From the NCBI GenBank assembly GCA_910588875.1, contig CAJURT010000017.1, forward strand, positions 6,397 to 70,396: a DNA stretch of 64,000 bases, written 5' to 3'. The position numbers were made by a program, and so were the translations under genes. Under the pieces are notes generated by a model that worked only from the letters and a program-made list of their open reading frames with translations, did not search any database and was not told the origin of the DNA. Shown here one piece after another: positions 32,822 to 41,066 of the stretch. Every line of letters begins with the position of its first letter. Position 1 is the stretch's first letter. This DNA is from an uncultured Lachnospiraceae bacterium (lineage in GTDB: Bacteria; Bacillota; Clostridia; Lachnospirales; Lachnospiraceae).

Positions 32822-34153
32822 ATGATTCTTGTAGGAAAGGGCACAGTAGTCACAAGGGATGCCAAAACCCCCCTGATTCAGGAGGGAGGCGTGGTGCTGG
32901 AGGGAACGGTAATTCGTGAGGTGGGAGATTTTGAGGAACTGAAAAGGAAATACCCCCAGGCAGAACAGGTGGATGCCAAAGGACAGCTGATTATGCCTGG
33001 CCTGGTGAATACCCACGAGCATATCTACAGCGCCATGGCCAGGGGGCTGTCCATCAAGGGTTACAATCCCAAGGGTTTTTTGGATATCCTGGACGGGATG
33101 TGGTGGACAATTGACCGCCATCTGACCCTTACCCAGACCTGGCACAGCGCCATGGCTACCTATATGGACTGCATCAAAAACGGGGTGACCACAGTCTTTG
33201 ACCACCATGCCAGCTTTGGTTCCGTTGAGGGCAGCCTGTTTCGGATTGCAGAGGCGGCAAAAAAGCTGGGGGTAAGAACCTGCCTTTGCTATGAGGTTTC
33301 AGACCGGGAAGGCAAAGATAAGGCCAGGGCTTCCGTGAAGGAGAACGGGGATTTCATCCGCTATGCCCTGTCTCAAAAGGAGGATATGCTGAAAGGGATG
33401 ATGGGGATGCATGCCCAGTTCACCATTTCTGATGAGACCTTTGCCTTGTGCCGGGAGGAGATGCCGGAAGGGGTGGGGGTACATATCCATGTGGCTGAGG
33501 GGATTGAGGATCTCCATGACTGCCTCAAAAATCATGGGAAGAGGATTGTGAACCGCCTTATGGATCACGGCCTGCTGGGGGAGAAGACCATCACAGCCCA
33601 TTGCATTTATGTGAATGAGCAGGAGATGGAACTTTTGAAGGCAACAGACACCATGGTGGTGCACAACCCGGAGTCCAATATGGGGAATGCCTGCGGCTGC
33701 CCTCCCACCATGGAGATTTTTAAGAAGGGTATCCTTACCGGCCTGGGCACAGACGGATACACCCACGATATGATGGAATCCTATAAGGTGGCCAACGTGC
33801 TGCACAAGCATTCCCTCTGTGATGCCAATGCGGCCTGGAGTGAGATTCCGGCCATGCTGTTTGAGGGGAATCCCCGGATTGCCAACCGCTATTTTGACAC
33901 CCCTCTGGGAGTGATAAGGGAAGGGGCGGCAGCGGATGTGATCGTGGTTGCCTACGACCCCCTGACCCCTCTGAATGAAAATAATATCAACGGCCATCTG
34001 CTGTTCGGGGTCAACGGCGCTATGGTGCAGACCACCATCTGTAACGGGAAGGTTCTGATGAAAGACCGGGAACTGCTGGTGGCGGACGAGGCAAAGGAAC
34101 TGGCAGACTGCCGCCAGGCAGCAAAAGAACTGGCCAGAAGCATTAACGGATAG
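32822..34153 (+). CDS. ssnA: SsnA putative aminohydrolase
   Basis: The 443-residue amidohydrolase-superfamily protein shows NTHEHIYSAMARG (HxH metal ligands), HIHVAEG, TAHCIYV and the metal Asp in GLGTDGYTHDM. Its length and position next to ygfK match E. coli SsnA. In this family a C-N bond of a nucleobase-like ring is hydrolysed; recent work places SsnA in the anaerobic urate route. The start at 32822 is used because GGAGAAG is 7 bases upstream; a frame extension to 32783 lacks support. It is the first gene of the rightward arm. Confidence 0.94.
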   Translation: MILVGKGTVVTRDAKTPLIQEGGVVLEGTVIREVGDFEELKRKYPQAEQVDAKGQLIMPGLVNTHEHIYSAMARGLSIKGYNPKGFLDILDGMWWTIDRHLTLTQTWHSAMATYMDCIKNGVTTVFDHHASFGSVEGSLFRIAEAAKKLGVRTCLCYEVSDREGKDKARASVKENGDFIRYALSQKEDMLKGMMGMHAQFTISDETFALCREEMPEGVGVHIHVAEGIEDLHDCLKNHGKRIVNRLMDHGLLGEKTITAHCIYVNEQEMELLKATDTMVVHNPESNMGNACGCPPTMEIFKKGILTGLGTDGYTHDMMESYKVANVLHKHSLCDANAAWSEIPAMLFEGNPRIANRYFDTPLGVIREGAAADVIVVAYDPLTPLNENNINGHLLFGVNGAMVQTTICNGKVLMKDRELLVADEAKELADCRQAAKELARSING

Positions 34154-34173
34154 AGAAAGGGGAAAGGAAAATT

Positions 34174-37100
34174 ATGGGAGACAGAATGACACCGATTCCT
34201 TTTGGGAATCTGATGAATTGGATATTGGAGGAGAAGAAGAGCAGAGGCACCGTATTCGGAGTGAGAAAGCAGTACCAGGCAGACCCGGATAAGGCCCTGT
34301 CCATTTTCGGGGAAAAGATTGAGACCCCCTTTGGGCCGGCAGCAGGGCCGAACACCCAGCTGGCTCAGAATATCATCGCAGCTTACCTGACAGGATGCCG
34401 TTTTTTTGAGTTAAAGACGGTGCAGATTCTGGACGGGGAGGATTTGCCGGTGAATAAGCCCTGTATTCTGGCGGAGGACGAGTGCTACAATTGTGAGTGG
34501 TCAACGGAACTCTATGTGCAGCAGGCTTATGGGGAGTATGTGAAGGCCTGGGTGGCCTTGAAGGCTCTGGCAAAGGAATGGCAGACCGGGGCAGAGGATG
34601 GCTTTGTTTTCAATATCAGCGTGGGCTATGACCTGGCAGGGATTCAGTCAGAGAAGATTGATACCTATATCCAGGATATGATGGAAGCCAAAGACCACCC
34701 GGTATTTAAGGAGAGTATCCAGTGGCTGAAAGACCACCAGGGGCGTTTTAGGAATCTGACGGAGGAGGACATTGACCATATTCCTTCCAGGATTTGCCGC
34801 TCAGCCACGGTGTCCACCCTTCACGGCTGCCCGCCTCAGGAGATCGAAGGCATTGCTTCCTATTTAATAAGGGAGAAGGGGCTCAATACCTTTGTGAAAT
34901 GCAATCCCACCTTGCTGGGCTATGAGGAAGCCAGGAGCATCATGGATAAAATGGGCTATGATTATGTGGCCTTCGGGGATTTTCATTTTAAGGATGACCT
35001 GCAGTTTGAGGATGCAGTTCCCATGTTTGGGCGCCTGATGAGGCTGGCGGAAGAAAAGGGTGTGGAATTCGGAGTGAAGATCACCAACACCTTCCCTGTG
35101 GATGTGACCAGAAAGGAACTGCCCAGTGAGGAAATGTACATGTCCGGCAAGTCTTTATGTGCCCTCTCCCTGACCGTTGCCTGCCGGCTCAGCAAAGCTT
35201 TTGGCGGCAGTCTGCGGATATCCTACTCCGGCGGGGCGGATTACTACAATATTGACCGGATCTATAATCTGGGCATCTGGCCGGTGACAGTGGCCACCAC
35301 CCTGTTAAAGCCCGGCGGTTATAACCGGAATGTGCAGATGGCAGAGAAACTGTCCCGGCAGGAATACCGTCCCTTTACCGGCGTGGATGTGGAAGGGCTT
35401 TCCAGGCTGATTGAGGACATCAAAAAGGATCCCCACCACGTGAAACCGGTGAAGCCGCTGCCCAGTAGGAAGACGGAGAAAAAGGTGCCTCTTTTAGATT
35501 GTTTTACCGCCCCCTGCATGGAAGGCTGCCCGATTCACCAGGATATCCCGGCCTATATCCGGCTGGTGGGAGAGGGAAAGCATGAAGAGGCGCTGGAAGT
35601 AATCCTGGACAAAAACCCGCTGCCCTTTATGACAGGGACTCTTTGCAATCACCGGTGCATGGGCAAATGCAGCCGCAATTTCTACGAGGAGCCGGTGAAT
35701 ATCCGCAGCACGAAGCTGAAAGGGGCCAAGGGCGGCTATGAGGCAGTGATGAAAAAGCTGATGGGGAAGAAAAAAGACGCCGCAGAAGCGGCAAAAAGCA
35801 CAGGCCGGACAGACAAGAAGACAGGAAAACGGGTGGCAATTGTGGGAGCCGGCCCGGCAGGAATCGCCTGTGCCTCCTTCCTGGCCAGGGGCGGCGCCCA
35901 GGTGAAGGTATTTGACCGTTCTGAGAATTTTGGGGGAACCGTCCGCAACGTGATTCCGGATTTCCGGATTGACCGGGAGGCCATTGCCCGGGATGTGGAA
36001 CTGGCAAAGGCTTACGGCGCAGAGTTTGAGGGAGGCGTGGAGATCCGTGATCTGTCCGGTCTGAGGGCTCAGGGATACGATGCCATTGTCCTGGCAATCG
36101 GCGCCCGCAAGGGAATGCCCATTGGGGTGGACACGGAAAAGGAATACAATGCGGTGGAATTTTTAGAGGCAGCCAAGACTGCGCCGGATTCCTTGGAACT
36201 TGGAAAACATGTGGTGGTGATCGGAGCCGGCAATACAGCCATGGATGCGGCACGGATGGCAAAGCGCATGCCTGGGGTGGAGGATGTGACTGTGGCCTAC
36301 CGCCGGACAAAGCGCTACATGCCTGCTGAGGAGGAGGAATTGCTGGAGGCCATGGAGGAAGGAGTGATCTTCAGGGAACTTCTGGCGCCAAAGACTCAGA
36401 AGGAGGGCGTTCTCACCTGCCGCAAGGTGGTATTGGGAGACATGGATGAAAGCGGCAGGCAGCGTCCGGTGGAGACGGAGGAGGAAGTAAGGATTCCCGC
36501 AGACTCTATCATTGCTTCCCTGGGAGAGAGGGTAGACTCCGGGGTGTATGAGGGCTTCGGTATTGCCCTGAATGAAAAGGGAACTCCCCTTTTGGATCCT
36601 GCCACCATGGAGACCAGCCAGAAGGGCGTCTATGCCATCGGTGACGGGGCAGCGAAGCCGGCCACCATCGTCCTGGCCATCCGGGATGCCCGGCTTGCTG
36701 CCGATGCAATCCTGAATACAGGAAAATCCCAGGCCCTGGCAGACAGCTGCGATGTGGAGGCAGCGGCCAGGAAGAAGGGTATCCTGGTTCACTCCCATGA
36801 GGTGTCCGGAGAGGAGCAGCGATGCCTGGAGTGCAGCCATATCTGCGAAAACTGTGTGGATGTATGCCCCAACCGGGCCAATGTGGCCATCCGGGTGCCA
36901 GGCCGGAAAATGCCAGCCATTGTACATATAGACTACATGTGTAATGAATGCGGGAACTGCAAAAGCTTCTGCCCCTACAGCAGCGCTCCCTACCAGGAAA
37001 AATTCACCCTGTTTGCCAATACGGAGGATTTTGAAAATAGTAAAAATGAAGGATTTGTGGTATTGAGCCATGACACCGGAAAGGTAAAGGTACGCCTGGC

Positions 37101-37209
37101 AGGACAGGTGAAGGAATATGGCCTGAAGGAAAAGAACTGCGGATTGGAGGAAGGGCTGCGTCAGGTGATTCTGGCCATTGAGGAAGAATACCGATATCTG
37201 TACCTTTAA
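34174..37209 (+). CDS. ygfK: YgfK multidomain Fe-S flavoprotein
   Basis: The 1011-residue protein resembles E. coli YgfK (putative selenate-reductase-type subunit). An N-terminal dihydroorotate-dehydrogenase-like barrel (about 1-420, with TPFGPAAGPNTQLAQN) is joined to a GltD-like module: Cys clusters near 448-500 (CMEGCPIHQD, CNHRCMGKC), an FAD loop VAIVGAGPAGIACASF at ~553 and a pyridine-nucleotide loop VVVIGAGNTAMDAARMA at ~679. Two 4Fe-4S motifs end it: CLECSHICENCVDVCP (~884) and CNECGNCKSFCPY (~921). It likely moves electrons between NAD(P)H and a purine-derived intermediate at the barrel site. Partner genes ssnA and hydA flank it. Confidence 0.94.
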   Translation: MGDRMTPIPFGNLMNWILEEKKSRGTVFGVRKQYQADPDKALSIFGEKIETPFGPAAGPNTQLAQNIIAAYLTGCRFFELKTVQILDGEDLPVNKPCILAEDECYNCEWSTELYVQQAYGEYVKAWVALKALAKEWQTGAEDGFVFNISVGYDLAGIQSEKIDTYIQDMMEAKDHPVFKESIQWLKDHQGRFRNLTEEDIDHIPSRICRSATVSTLHGCPPQEIEGIASYLIREKGLNTFVKCNPTLLGYEEARSIMDKMGYDYVAFGDFHFKDDLQFEDAVPMFGRLMRLAEEKGVEFGVKITNTFPVDVTRKELPSEEMYMSGKSLCALSLTVACRLSKAFGGSLRISYSGGADYYNIDRIYNLGIWPVTVATTLLKPGGYNRNVQMAEKLSRQEYRPFTGVDVEGLSRLIEDIKKDPHHVKPVKPLPSRKTEKKVPLLDCFTAPCMEGCPIHQDIPAYIRLVGEGKHEEALEVILDKNPLPFMTGTLCNHRCMGKCSRNFYEEPVNIRSTKLKGAKGGYEAVMKKLMGKKKDAAEAAKSTGRTDKKTGKRVAIVGAGPAGIACASFLARGGAQVKVFDRSENFGGTVRNVIPDFRIDREAIARDVELAKAYGAEFEGGVEIRDLSGLRAQGYDAIVLAIGARKGMPIGVDTEKEYNAVEFLEAAKTAPDSLELGKHVVVIGAGNTAMDAARMAKRMPGVEDVTVAYRRTKRYMPAEEEELLEAMEEGVIFRELLAPKTQKEGVLTCRKVVLGDMDESGRQRPVETEEEVRIPADSIIASLGERVDSGVYEGFGIALNEKGTPLLDPATMETSQKGVYAIGDGAAKPATIVLAIRDARLAADAILNTGKSQALADSCDVEAAARKKGILVHSHEVSGEEQRCLECSHICENCVDVCPNRANVAIRVPGRKMPAIVHIDYMCNECGNCKSFCPYSSAPYQEKFTLFANTEDFENSKNEGFVVLSHDTGKVKVRLAGQVKEYGLKEKNCGLEEGLRQVILAIEEEYRYLYL

Positions 37210-37268
37210 GGCTGAGGGGCAATTCAGAACCTATCTCCCTGTGTGCATTACAGGGAACTTCAGAAAAG

Positions 37269-37376
37269 ATGAGAATAGGCATTACCCATGGCAGAGAAGG
37301 CATCGTGGGTGTATCCTTTAAAATTATGGCCATTATGGCCCCAGTGGAGGGGACAGAATGGGAGGGCACAGGATGA
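37269..37376 (+). CDS. Possible 35-residue ORF coupled to hydA
   Basis: In the 148-base gap between ygfK and hydA a short frame starts at ATG 37269 and stops at 37374-37376, overlapping the hydA start as ATGA. It encodes a small hydrophobic-centred peptide with no family resemblance. The ribosome binding site is weak. It may be a coupling leader, a relic, or chance. The gap also has a small hairpin CCCTGT...ACAGGG. Confidence 0.25.
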   Translation: MRIGITHGREGIVGVSFKIMAIMAPVEGTEWEGTG

Positions 37377-38746
37377 AATATTTATTGAAAAACGGCAGGA
37401 TCGTCTCTTCCGCCGGATGGTATGAGGCGGATCTTTTCCTGGAAGGGGAAAAGATCACACAGCTGGGGCAGCATCTTCCTGCCAGGGACGCCCAGGTGAT
37501 AGATGTTTCCGGGAAATATCTTTTCCCCGGGTTTGTGGATACCCATACCCATTTTGATCTGGATGCGGGGGATTTCCACACGGCAGACGATTTTTTCAGC
37601 GGGACGCAGGCAGCCCTGGCCGGGGGGACCACCTCTGTTCTGGATTTTACCACCCAGGAAAAGGGAGAAACCTTAAAGCAGGCCCTGGAGAACTGGCACC
37701 GGCTGGCAGAAGGGAAGGCATGCTGTGATTACGGCTTCCATATGTCGGTTACAGACTGGAACCCGGCTGTGCGGATGGAACTGAAAGATATGACCCGGCT
37801 GGGGGTAACCTCCTATAAGCTGTACATGGCCTATGACAACCTGATGGTGAATGACCGGGAAATCCTGGAGATCCTGGAGGCAGTGGAGGAAGAAAAGGGC
37901 ATTGTGGGAGTCCACTGCGAGAACCCGGATATCATCAAAAGGATTACCGCCAGGTTAAAGCAGGAGGAGAAAAACAGTCCGGGGCTGCATCCTAAGAGCC
38001 GTCCGCCAGAGGCAGAAGCAGAGGCGGTCCACCGTCTGCTGACCCTGGCAAAGCTGGCAGGGACGCCGGTCAGCCTTGTCCATCTCAGTTCATTTCTGGG
38101 CTTGCGGGAGTTGCGGCGTGCCAGGGAGGAGGGGCAGAAAATCTTTGCAGAGACCTGCCCCCAGTACCTGGTACTGGAGGATTCCCTGTACGGGAAGCCG
38201 GGATTTGCCGGTGCCGCCTATGTGTGTGCCCCGCCCCTGCGTAAGCAGAGGGATGTGGAAAGCCTCTGGGAGGCAGTTGCCAGAGGGGAGTTTGATATGG
38301 TGGGAACCGATCACTGCAGCTTCCATATGGACAGCCAGAAAACCAGGGGAATCAGTGATTTTACCAGAATTCCCGGCGGGGTGCCCGGTGTGGAGCACCG
38401 CCCTGCCCTGTTCTACCATTTCGGCATAAACAGCGGCAGGACAGGGGTGGAGCAGATGTGCCGCCTTTTGTCAGAACGCCCGGCCAGGCTGTTTGGGATG
38501 TATCCGAAAAAAGGGGTGCTGGCGCCGGGAAGCGATGCAGATGTGGTGGTATGGAACCCGGAGGCAGAGTGGAGGGTTACAGCCGCTGACCAGGTGCAGA
38601 AGGTGGATTATACCCCTTATGAGGGCATGAAGCTAAAGGGGCGTGCCGAAAAGGTGTTTCTCAGGGGAAGGCTGGCGGCAGAGAATGGAAGGATTTGCCA
38701 GGAGACGAAAGGAAAGTATCTGTTCCGGGGGCCGCGGCAGCTGTGA
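37373..38746 (+). CDS. hydA: D-hydantoinase/dihydropyrimidinase family (HydA/HyuA, YgeZ)
   Basis: The protein has the cyclic-amidohydrolase motifs: DTHTHFDL (two metal His), the carboxylated Lys in TSYKLYMAYD, VGVHCEN and LVHLSSF (metal His), and the metal Asp in GTDHCSFH. The family opens hydantoin or dihydropyrimidine-type amide rings. The start at 37373 (about 457 residues) agrees with the usual MxxLLKNG opening; a start at 37358 with GGAGGGG also exists. With ssnA, ygfK, ygeY, ygeW and dpaL it makes the full set known from E. coli and gut Clostridia for anaerobic purine breakdown. Confidence 0.93.
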   Translation: MKYLLKNGRIVSSAGWYEADLFLEGEKITQLGQHLPARDAQVIDVSGKYLFPGFVDTHTHFDLDAGDFHTADDFFSGTQAALAGGTTSVLDFTTQEKGETLKQALENWHRLAEGKACCDYGFHMSVTDWNPAVRMELKDMTRLGVTSYKLYMAYDNLMVNDREILEILEAVEEEKGIVGVHCENPDIIKRITARLKQEEKNSPGLHPKSRPPEAEAEAVHRLLTLAKLAGTPVSLVHLSSFLGLRELRRAREEGQKIFAETCPQYLVLEDSLYGKPGFAGAAYVCAPPLRKQRDVESLWEAVARGEFDMVGTDHCSFHMDSQKTRGISDFTRIPGGVPGVEHRPALFYHFGINSGRTGVEQMCRLLSERPARLFGMYPKKGVLAPGSDADVVVWNPEAEWRVTAADQVQKVDYTPYEGMKLKGRAEKVFLRGRLAAENGRICQETKGKYLFRGPRQL

Positions 38747-38757
38747 GGGCGGGGATA

Positions 38758-38779
38758 GCCAGGGGGTCAGAACCCTGGC
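38758..38779 (+). terminator. Hairpin after hydA
   Basis: GCCAGGG and CCCTGGC form a perfect 7-base stem with a short loop. No T run follows, so it may stabilise the mRNA end or pause transcription rather than terminate it. Confidence 0.4.
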
Positions 38780-38824
38780 CACCCTCGGCTCTTCCGGCCA
38801 GCCAGCAGGATAATCATAAAAGAA

Positions 38825-38853
38825 TTGCGAAATGGATTTGTAATTGATATACT
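38825..38853 (+). promoter_or_regulatory. Promoter of the TetR gene
   Basis: TTGCGA (38825-38830) and TATACT (38848-38853) are 17 bases apart, 39 bases before the chosen TetR start. Confidence 0.7.
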
Positions 38854-38892
38854 GGGATGAGAATCAGACAACGAGTGAATTTGGAGGAGAAC

Positions 38893-39498
38893 ATGAGAGA
38901 GGATTCATCACAGTATTCGAATACAACGGAGAAGATTTTGAAGGCTGCCTTAAAGGTGGTTAATGAGGAGACAATCAGCGGGACGAGGATGCATCTGATT
39001 GCAGAGCATGCGGATATGGTGCAGTCCAATGTCCATTATTACTACAAGACAAAGGAGGAACTCTTGGAAGGTCTGCAGGAGCATGTACTGAACGAGTTTT
39101 ATACCATGCAGGAGGCATTGAAGAAGAAGAGCAAGGATACGCTGCAGGAACAACTCCATGTCTTTTTTCAGCAGAAGAAGCAGATGATCACCCGGAAGCG
39201 GGACTATGATTTTGCGGAACTGGATTTTATCGTGCAGTCGAAGATCAATCCCAGGATACAGGGACGGTTTCAGAAGGCTTATATGGAATGGCGGGACAGC
39301 ATCCGGGAGATCCTGATTCGTTTCTGTCCGGATTTGGAGGAGAAGGAGAAGGAAATGATTCCTTATCTGACGGTTTCTCTTCTGGAGGGGGCGTCGATTC
39401 AAATGCTGGTGGATAAGAAGGACTTTGATGCAGAGGGTTATTTTGCCATGGCGGAGGAGATGGTGCTGAAGCGGATTGAGTCTGCCAAGAGGGCGTGA
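38893..39498 (+). CDS. TetR/AcrR-family transcriptional regulator
   Basis: The 201-residue protein has an N-terminal TetR helix-turn-helix (about 10-55): TTEKILKAALKVVNEETISG, then GTRMHLIAEHADMVQSNVHY with the conserved Y-K-T-K-E-E-L. The C-terminal ligand domain is helical. The ATG at 38893 has GGAGG 6 bases upstream; the frame extension to 38857 lies close to the promoter. It precedes a purine permease whose upstream region has a perfect 20-base palindrome, its probable operator. A purine ligand would be logical but is inferred. Confidence 0.9.
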   Translation: MREDSSQYSNTTEKILKAALKVVNEETISGTRMHLIAEHADMVQSNVHYYYKTKEELLEGLQEHVLNEFYTMQEALKKKSKDTLQEQLHVFFQQKKQMITRKRDYDFAELDFIVQSKINPRIQGRFQKAYMEWRDSIREILIRFCPDLEEKEKEMIPYLTVSLLEGASIQMLVDKKDFDAEGYFAMAEEMVLKRIESAKRA

Positions 39499-39523
39499 TG
39501 TACTGTTAGAAAATAAAGAGGCG

Positions 39524-39587
39524 GTAAAAACCAGGGAAAGATCATGTCCTGAGAAAATGGCAGGATAAGCAAAGGACTGGTTTTTAC
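39524..39587 (+). other. Long inverted repeat between tetR and the purine permease
   Basis: GTAAAAACCAG (39524-39534) and CTGGTTTTTAC (39577-39587) are perfectly complementary over 11 bases. They enclose a 42-base segment with an inner TCCTG/CAGGA hairpin. It could be the tetR terminator or a structured leader; it does not show the three-way junction of purine riboswitches. Confidence 0.4.
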
Positions 39588-39593
39588 CAGAAT

Positions 39594-39613
39594 TAGATTG
39601 AATATTCAATCTA
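39594..39613. promoter_or_regulatory. 20-base perfect palindrome, probable TetR operator
   Basis: TAGATTGAATATTCAATCTA is a perfect dyad (half site GATTGA, 4-base centre). It lies about 75 bases ahead of the permease start, right downstream of tetR. Confidence 0.7.
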
Positions 39614-39686
39614 TACAATGGATTCCGGAAGGGATGGGGTGCGGGAATCTAAGCTTCCGGATATCAGGAGAGTACGGGGTATAATC

Positions 39687-41033
39687 ATGGAAGATAGGAA
39701 GAGAAAGAAGGGGTCCCTGTTTGAACTGGAGGGGATTCCCGGGATGTACGAGGCGCTGCCATTGGCTCTGCAGCATGTGGTGGCAATGATTGTGGGATGT
39801 GTGACACCGGCCATTATTGTGGCAGGGGCCGGGCAGCTGGATAATCCCAACCGGGTGATGCTGATTCAGGCAGCCCTGGTGGTGTCAGCCCTCTCCACGT
39901 TTCTGCAGCTGTTCCCCATAGGGAAAAGGGACGGGCTGCGGCTGGGCTCCGGGCTGCCGGTGATCATGGGAGTCAGCTTTGCCTATGTGGCCAGCATGCA
40001 GGCAATTGCAGCGGATTTTGGGATTGCTGCCATATTCGGGGCGCAGATTGTGGGAGGCATCATTGCTGTGGTGATCGGTTTTTTTATTGACCGGATCCGG
40101 CGGTTATTTCCCCCGCTGGTGACGGGGACAGTGGTGTTTACCATCGGATTGTCCCTGTATCCCACTGCCATTAACTATATGGCAGGAGGAACGGCCAGCC
40201 CGGATTATGGGCATTGGAAGAACTGGCTGGTGGCCTTTCTCACTTTGTCTATTGTGACATTTTTGAATCATTTTACAAAAGGATTTTTAAAATTAGCATC
40301 AATTTTGATCGGCATGATCGGGGGATATGTGATTGGCTGTTTCTTTGGAATGGTGGATTTGGGCCCGGTGTCCCAGGCCAGCCTGTTCCAGATGCCGAAC
40401 CTGATGCATTTCGGGGTGGAGTTCGAGGCCTCCTCCTGTGTGGCCATCGGGCTTCTGTTTGCCATCAATGCGATTCAGGCCATCGGGGATTTTACGGCAA
40501 CCACCACAGGCAGTATGGACAGGGAGCCCACGGATAAGGAACTGAAGGGGGCGATTGTGGGGTATGGCTGCACCAATGTGCTGGGTGCCCTGTTAGGGGG
40601 GCTGCCCACGGCCAGCTACAGCCAGAACGTGGGCATTGTCACCACAACCAAGGTGATTAACCGGGTGGTTCTGGGGATGGCGGCAGGGATTCTTCTGATG
40701 GCCGGGCTGGTTCCCAAATTCTCGGCTCTTCTGACCACCATTCCCCAGTGTGTGCTGGGAGGGGCTACCATCTCCGTATTTGCTTCTATCGCCATGACAG
40801 GGATGAAGCTGATCACCTCACAGGAGATGCATTTCAGGAATATGTCAGTGGTGGGGCTGGCTGTGGCCATCGGGGTGGGGGTAACCCAGGCGTCGGCCTC
40901 CCTGGCTCAGTTTCCGGCCTGGGTGACCACCATATTCGGGAAGTCACCGGTGGTGATTGCCACGATTGCAGCAGTTTTTTTAAACCTGGTGCTGCCCGGG
41001 CAGAAGGACTATGGGAACAGGGAGAAATGCTGA
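39687..41033 (+). CDS. NCS2-family xanthine/uric acid permease
   Basis: The protein (448 residues from the ATG at 39687) has about 14 membrane segments and NCS2 features: ALPLALQHVVAMIVGCVTPA near the N-terminus, NAIQAIGDFTATT with the substrate-contacting acidic residue, and GGLPTASYSQNVGIV. NCS2 permeases are proton- or sodium-coupled importers of xanthine, urate or uracil. The frame extends to 39618 but that would overlap the palindrome region; the later start also gives the expected N-terminus. Its place among xanthine dehydrogenase genes favours xanthine or urate as substrate. Confidence 0.93.
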   Translation: MEDRKRKKGSLFELEGIPGMYEALPLALQHVVAMIVGCVTPAIIVAGAGQLDNPNRVMLIQAALVVSALSTFLQLFPIGKRDGLRLGSGLPVIMGVSFAYVASMQAIAADFGIAAIFGAQIVGGIIAVVIGFFIDRIRRLFPPLVTGTVVFTIGLSLYPTAINYMAGGTASPDYGHWKNWLVAFLTLSIVTFLNHFTKGFLKLASILIGMIGGYVIGCFFGMVDLGPVSQASLFQMPNLMHFGVEFEASSCVAIGLLFAINAIQAIGDFTATTTGSMDREPTDKELKGAIVGYGCTNVLGALLGGLPTASYSQNVGIVTTTKVINRVVLGMAAGILLMAGLVPKFSALLTTIPQCVLGGATISVFASIAMTGMKLITSQEMHFRNMSVVGLAVAIGVGVTQASASLAQFPAWVTTIFGKSPVVIATIAAVFLNLVLPGQKDYGNREKC

Positions 41034-41066
41034 AGATGTTCTGCTATAGGAAAAGGGGGATAAACG

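Noticed and set aside
39524..39587. Purine (guanine/xanthine) riboswitch before the permease
   Set aside because: No three-way junction or conserved loop-loop sequences are visible; only a long stem with an inner hairpin.
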